Assembly (NCBI GenBank): GCA_016875155.1
Contig: VGSD01000128.1
Coordinates: 1 to 7,648, forward strand
Source: Deltaproteobacteria bacterium
GTDB lineage: Bacteria > Desulfobacterota > BSN033 > UBA1163
Length of the DNA stretch: 7,648 nt
Direction of reading: 5' to 3'
Part shown: positions 7,078 through 7,648 of the stretch, in pieces
Layout of the letters: the number at the start of each line of letters is the position of its first letter
How positions within the stretch are numbered: position 1 is the first letter of the stretch
Notes under the pieces: generated by a model
What the model was told of the DNA's origin: nothing
Databases searched by the model: none
The model's input: only the letters and a program-made list of their open reading frames with translations
Program-made: the position numbers and the translations under genes

Positions 7078-7096
7078 TGGTAGGGTACAGCTACCA
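7078..7096. other. Small perfect hairpin
   Basis: TGGTAG and CTACCA form a 6-bp stem with a 7-nt loop (GGTACAG). It lies 37 bp upstream of the -35 box of the rightward promoter. It could be an operator-like dyad or chance. Between this element and the promoter I see nothing else of note. Confidence 0.22.
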
Positions 7097-7132
7097 TAGA
7101 AACACCCAGATGTCAAGCTCAGTTGGGTTACA

Positions 7133-7161
7133 TTGACAGTGACCTTATGTTCTTCTAAAAT
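7133..7161 (+). promoter_or_regulatory. Near-consensus sigma70 promoter facing the deacetylase gene
   Basis: TTGACA (7133-7138), a 17-nt spacer and TAAAAT (7156-7161) match the sigma70 consensus at 11 of 12 positions with ideal spacing. Transcription would start near 7168, giving a leader of about 240 nt before the deacetylase ATG. That leader contains the 7210-7248 hairpin and the 7306-7402 inverted repeat. Confidence 0.65.
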
Positions 7162-7179
7162 AAATAGCCATGCGGAAAT

Positions 7180-7305
7180 ATGGGAGTGAAGCACAAACGG
7201 ACAGTGGATGGGGAGGACCGGGCTCGATGCGAGATCCGGATCCTCCTCGATGATTTAGAGGGTCCGACATTCAAGAGGTTATCCGTGAATCAGGAAAGAC
7301 GGTGA
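7180..7305 (+). CDS. Doubtful small ORF (41 codons), hypothetical
   Basis: ATG at 7180 to TGA at 7303-7305 encodes a charged 41-residue peptide beginning MGVKHKRTVDGED and ending SVNQERR. It lies just downstream of the strong promoter, and its stop codon ends exactly where the 97-bp inverted repeat begins. That would fit either a leader peptide or a coding remnant cut by the insertion. Only a weak GGAA precedes the ATG, and frames of this length are common by chance. I recognise no family. Confidence 0.18.
   Translation: MGVKHKRTVDGEDRARCEIRILLDDLEGPTFKRLSVNQERR
7210..7248 (+). other. Strong imperfect hairpin in the deacetylase leader
   Basis: GGGGAGGA (7210-7217) pairs with TCCTCCTC (7241-7248) with one G-T wobble. 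CCGG (7218-7221) pairs with CCGG (7236-7239), and CTCG (7223-7226) pairs with CGAG (7230-7233) around an ATG triloop. This gives about 16 pairs, with a bulged A at 7240 and a small internal loop. No T-run follows, so it is not an intrinsic terminator. It may be a structured leader RNA or a decayed repeat element. Confidence 0.4.
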
Positions 7306-7402
7306 AATTAGGGACACTTCCCTATTTTTATTTGTCGTTAAAAAAGGTGAAATATTGATATTTTGACAGAGGTGTTGGAAAAATAGGGAAGTGTCCCTAA
7401 TT
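7306..7402. repeat. REPIN/MITE-like element: 24-bp perfect inverted repeats around a 49-nt spacer
   Basis: Bases 7306-7329 are the exact reverse complement of 7379-7402. Each arm also holds its own small palindrome, TAGGGA-N4-TCCCTA (7309-7324 and 7384-7399). This nested design is that of paired REP sequences (REPINs), which are mobilised by Y1 REP-associated transposases. No transposase is in the window. The spacer is AT-rich and has a small AAATAT-TG-ATATTT dyad (7350-7363). Read in either direction, the first mini-hairpin met is followed by TTTTT, so the arms could act as weak bidirectional terminators. The right arm ends 7 nt before the deacetylase start codon. The structure is certain; the REPIN label is inference. 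Confidence 0.75.
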
Positions 7403-7409
7403 AAAGGCT

Positions 7410-7648
7410 ATGAAAAATATTTTAACGGTGGATGTGGAGGACTGGTATCACATCTGTGATATTGAACACATCCTTCCCCGTTCCTTGTGGGATCGATGTG
7501 AGAGCCGGGTCCTTGCCAATATTGAGAAGATCCTGACGCTTTTCACTCGCTTCAAGGTTCGGGCGACCTTTTTCGTCTTGGGATATGTGGCTGAGAGGAC
7601 ACCCGATGTGGTGAAAATGATTCATGGGCAGGATCATGAGATTGCCTC
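7410..7648 (+). CDS. Polysaccharide deacetylase family protein, N-terminal part (runs off right edge)
   Basis: The first 79 residues of a NodB-fold carbohydrate deacetylase. The opening MKNILTVDVEDWYH gives the first NodB motif, with metal/catalytic acids Asp8, Glu10 and Asp11. RATFFVLGYVAE (51-62) is the typical second strand block. GQDHEIA (73-79) begins the HE(I)xxH metal motif, cut by the window edge. The TVDVEDW(Y/F)H form resembles the PEP-CTERM/exosortase-locus deacetylases of exopolysaccharide clusters rather than peptidoglycan deacetylases, and no signal peptide is seen, as is usual for them. An in-frame stop at 7398-7400 forces the start to ATG 7410. AAAGG lies only 2 nt upstream, too close for a normal Shine-Dalgarno, because the inverted repeat occupies the usual position. 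It is divergent from the TRAP operon and probably unrelated to it. Confidence 0.9.
   Translation, partial: MKNILTVDVEDWYHICDIEHILPRSLWDRCESRVLANIEKILTLFTRFKVRATFFVLGYVAERTPDVVKMIHGQDHEIA

Noticed and set aside
7363..7368. TTGACA in the repeat spacer as a -35 box
   Set aside because: No acceptable -10 sequence occurs 15-19 nt downstream, where the right repeat arm (TAGGGAAGTG) lies.
7306..7402. CRISPR repeat pair
   Set aside because: The two 24-bp units are inverted, not direct, and there are only two of them, so this is a hairpin-type repeat.
6826..7409. tRNA or other standard RNA gene in the divergent intergenic region
   Set aside because: No cloverleaf, T-loop GGTTCGA-type motif or known riboswitch core was seen. 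Only the listed hairpins stand out.
7422..7637. 71-codon minus-strand open frame
   Set aside because: It is antisense to the start of the deacetylase, whose NodB motifs are clear.

Overview
The window looks like a chromosomal stretch from a Gram-negative bacterium, quite possibly an anaerobic Desulfobacterota/Deltaproteobacterium-like lineage or a metagenomic relative. That placement is inferred from gene content: a tripartite TRAP transporter with a periplasmic receptor, a UbiD-family decarboxylase, and a deacetylase start resembling the PEP-CTERM/exosortase-locus subfamily. No rRNA, tRNA or marker gene confirms it.

Layout. Positions 3-176 (+) hold what seems to be the 3' end of an unidentified gene entering from the left. 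Positions 286-6825 hold six tightly packed minus-strand genes, read right to left: a 3-hydroxyacyl-CoA-dehydrogenase-family protein, an octopine/nopaline-dehydrogenase-family protein, TRAP receptor DctP, small permease DctQ, large permease DctM, and a UbiD-family prenylated-FMN decarboxylase. Gaps are 34, 43, 29, -4 and 90 nt, so one transcript is likely. Positions 6826-7409 are a divergent intergenic region. It holds a weak promoter and dyads facing the minus operon, a near-consensus sigma70 promoter facing right (7133-7161), a strong hairpin, a doubtful 41-codon ORF, and a 97-bp REPIN/MITE-like inverted repeat. A polysaccharide deacetylase starts at 7410 (+) and runs off the right edge.

How the genes may work together. 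The TRAP system would import a carboxylate, probably an organic acid or an opine-like amino-carboxylate. Two NAD(P)-dependent Rossmann enzymes would oxidise or reduce it at a hydroxyl or a secondary amine, and the UbiD-family enzyme would remove (or add) CO2 on an unsaturated or aromatic acid. I do not recognise this exact gene set as a named pathway, and the substrate cannot be read from sequence. The first two genes of the operon are visibly more AT-rich than the TRAP and UbiD genes, which hints at assembly from different sources.

The most unusual non-coding feature is the 24-bp perfect inverted repeat (7306-7329 / 7379-7402). It ends 7 nt before the deacetylase start codon, leaves no normally spaced Shine-Dalgarno, and places terminator-like mini-hairpins between the promoter and the gene.
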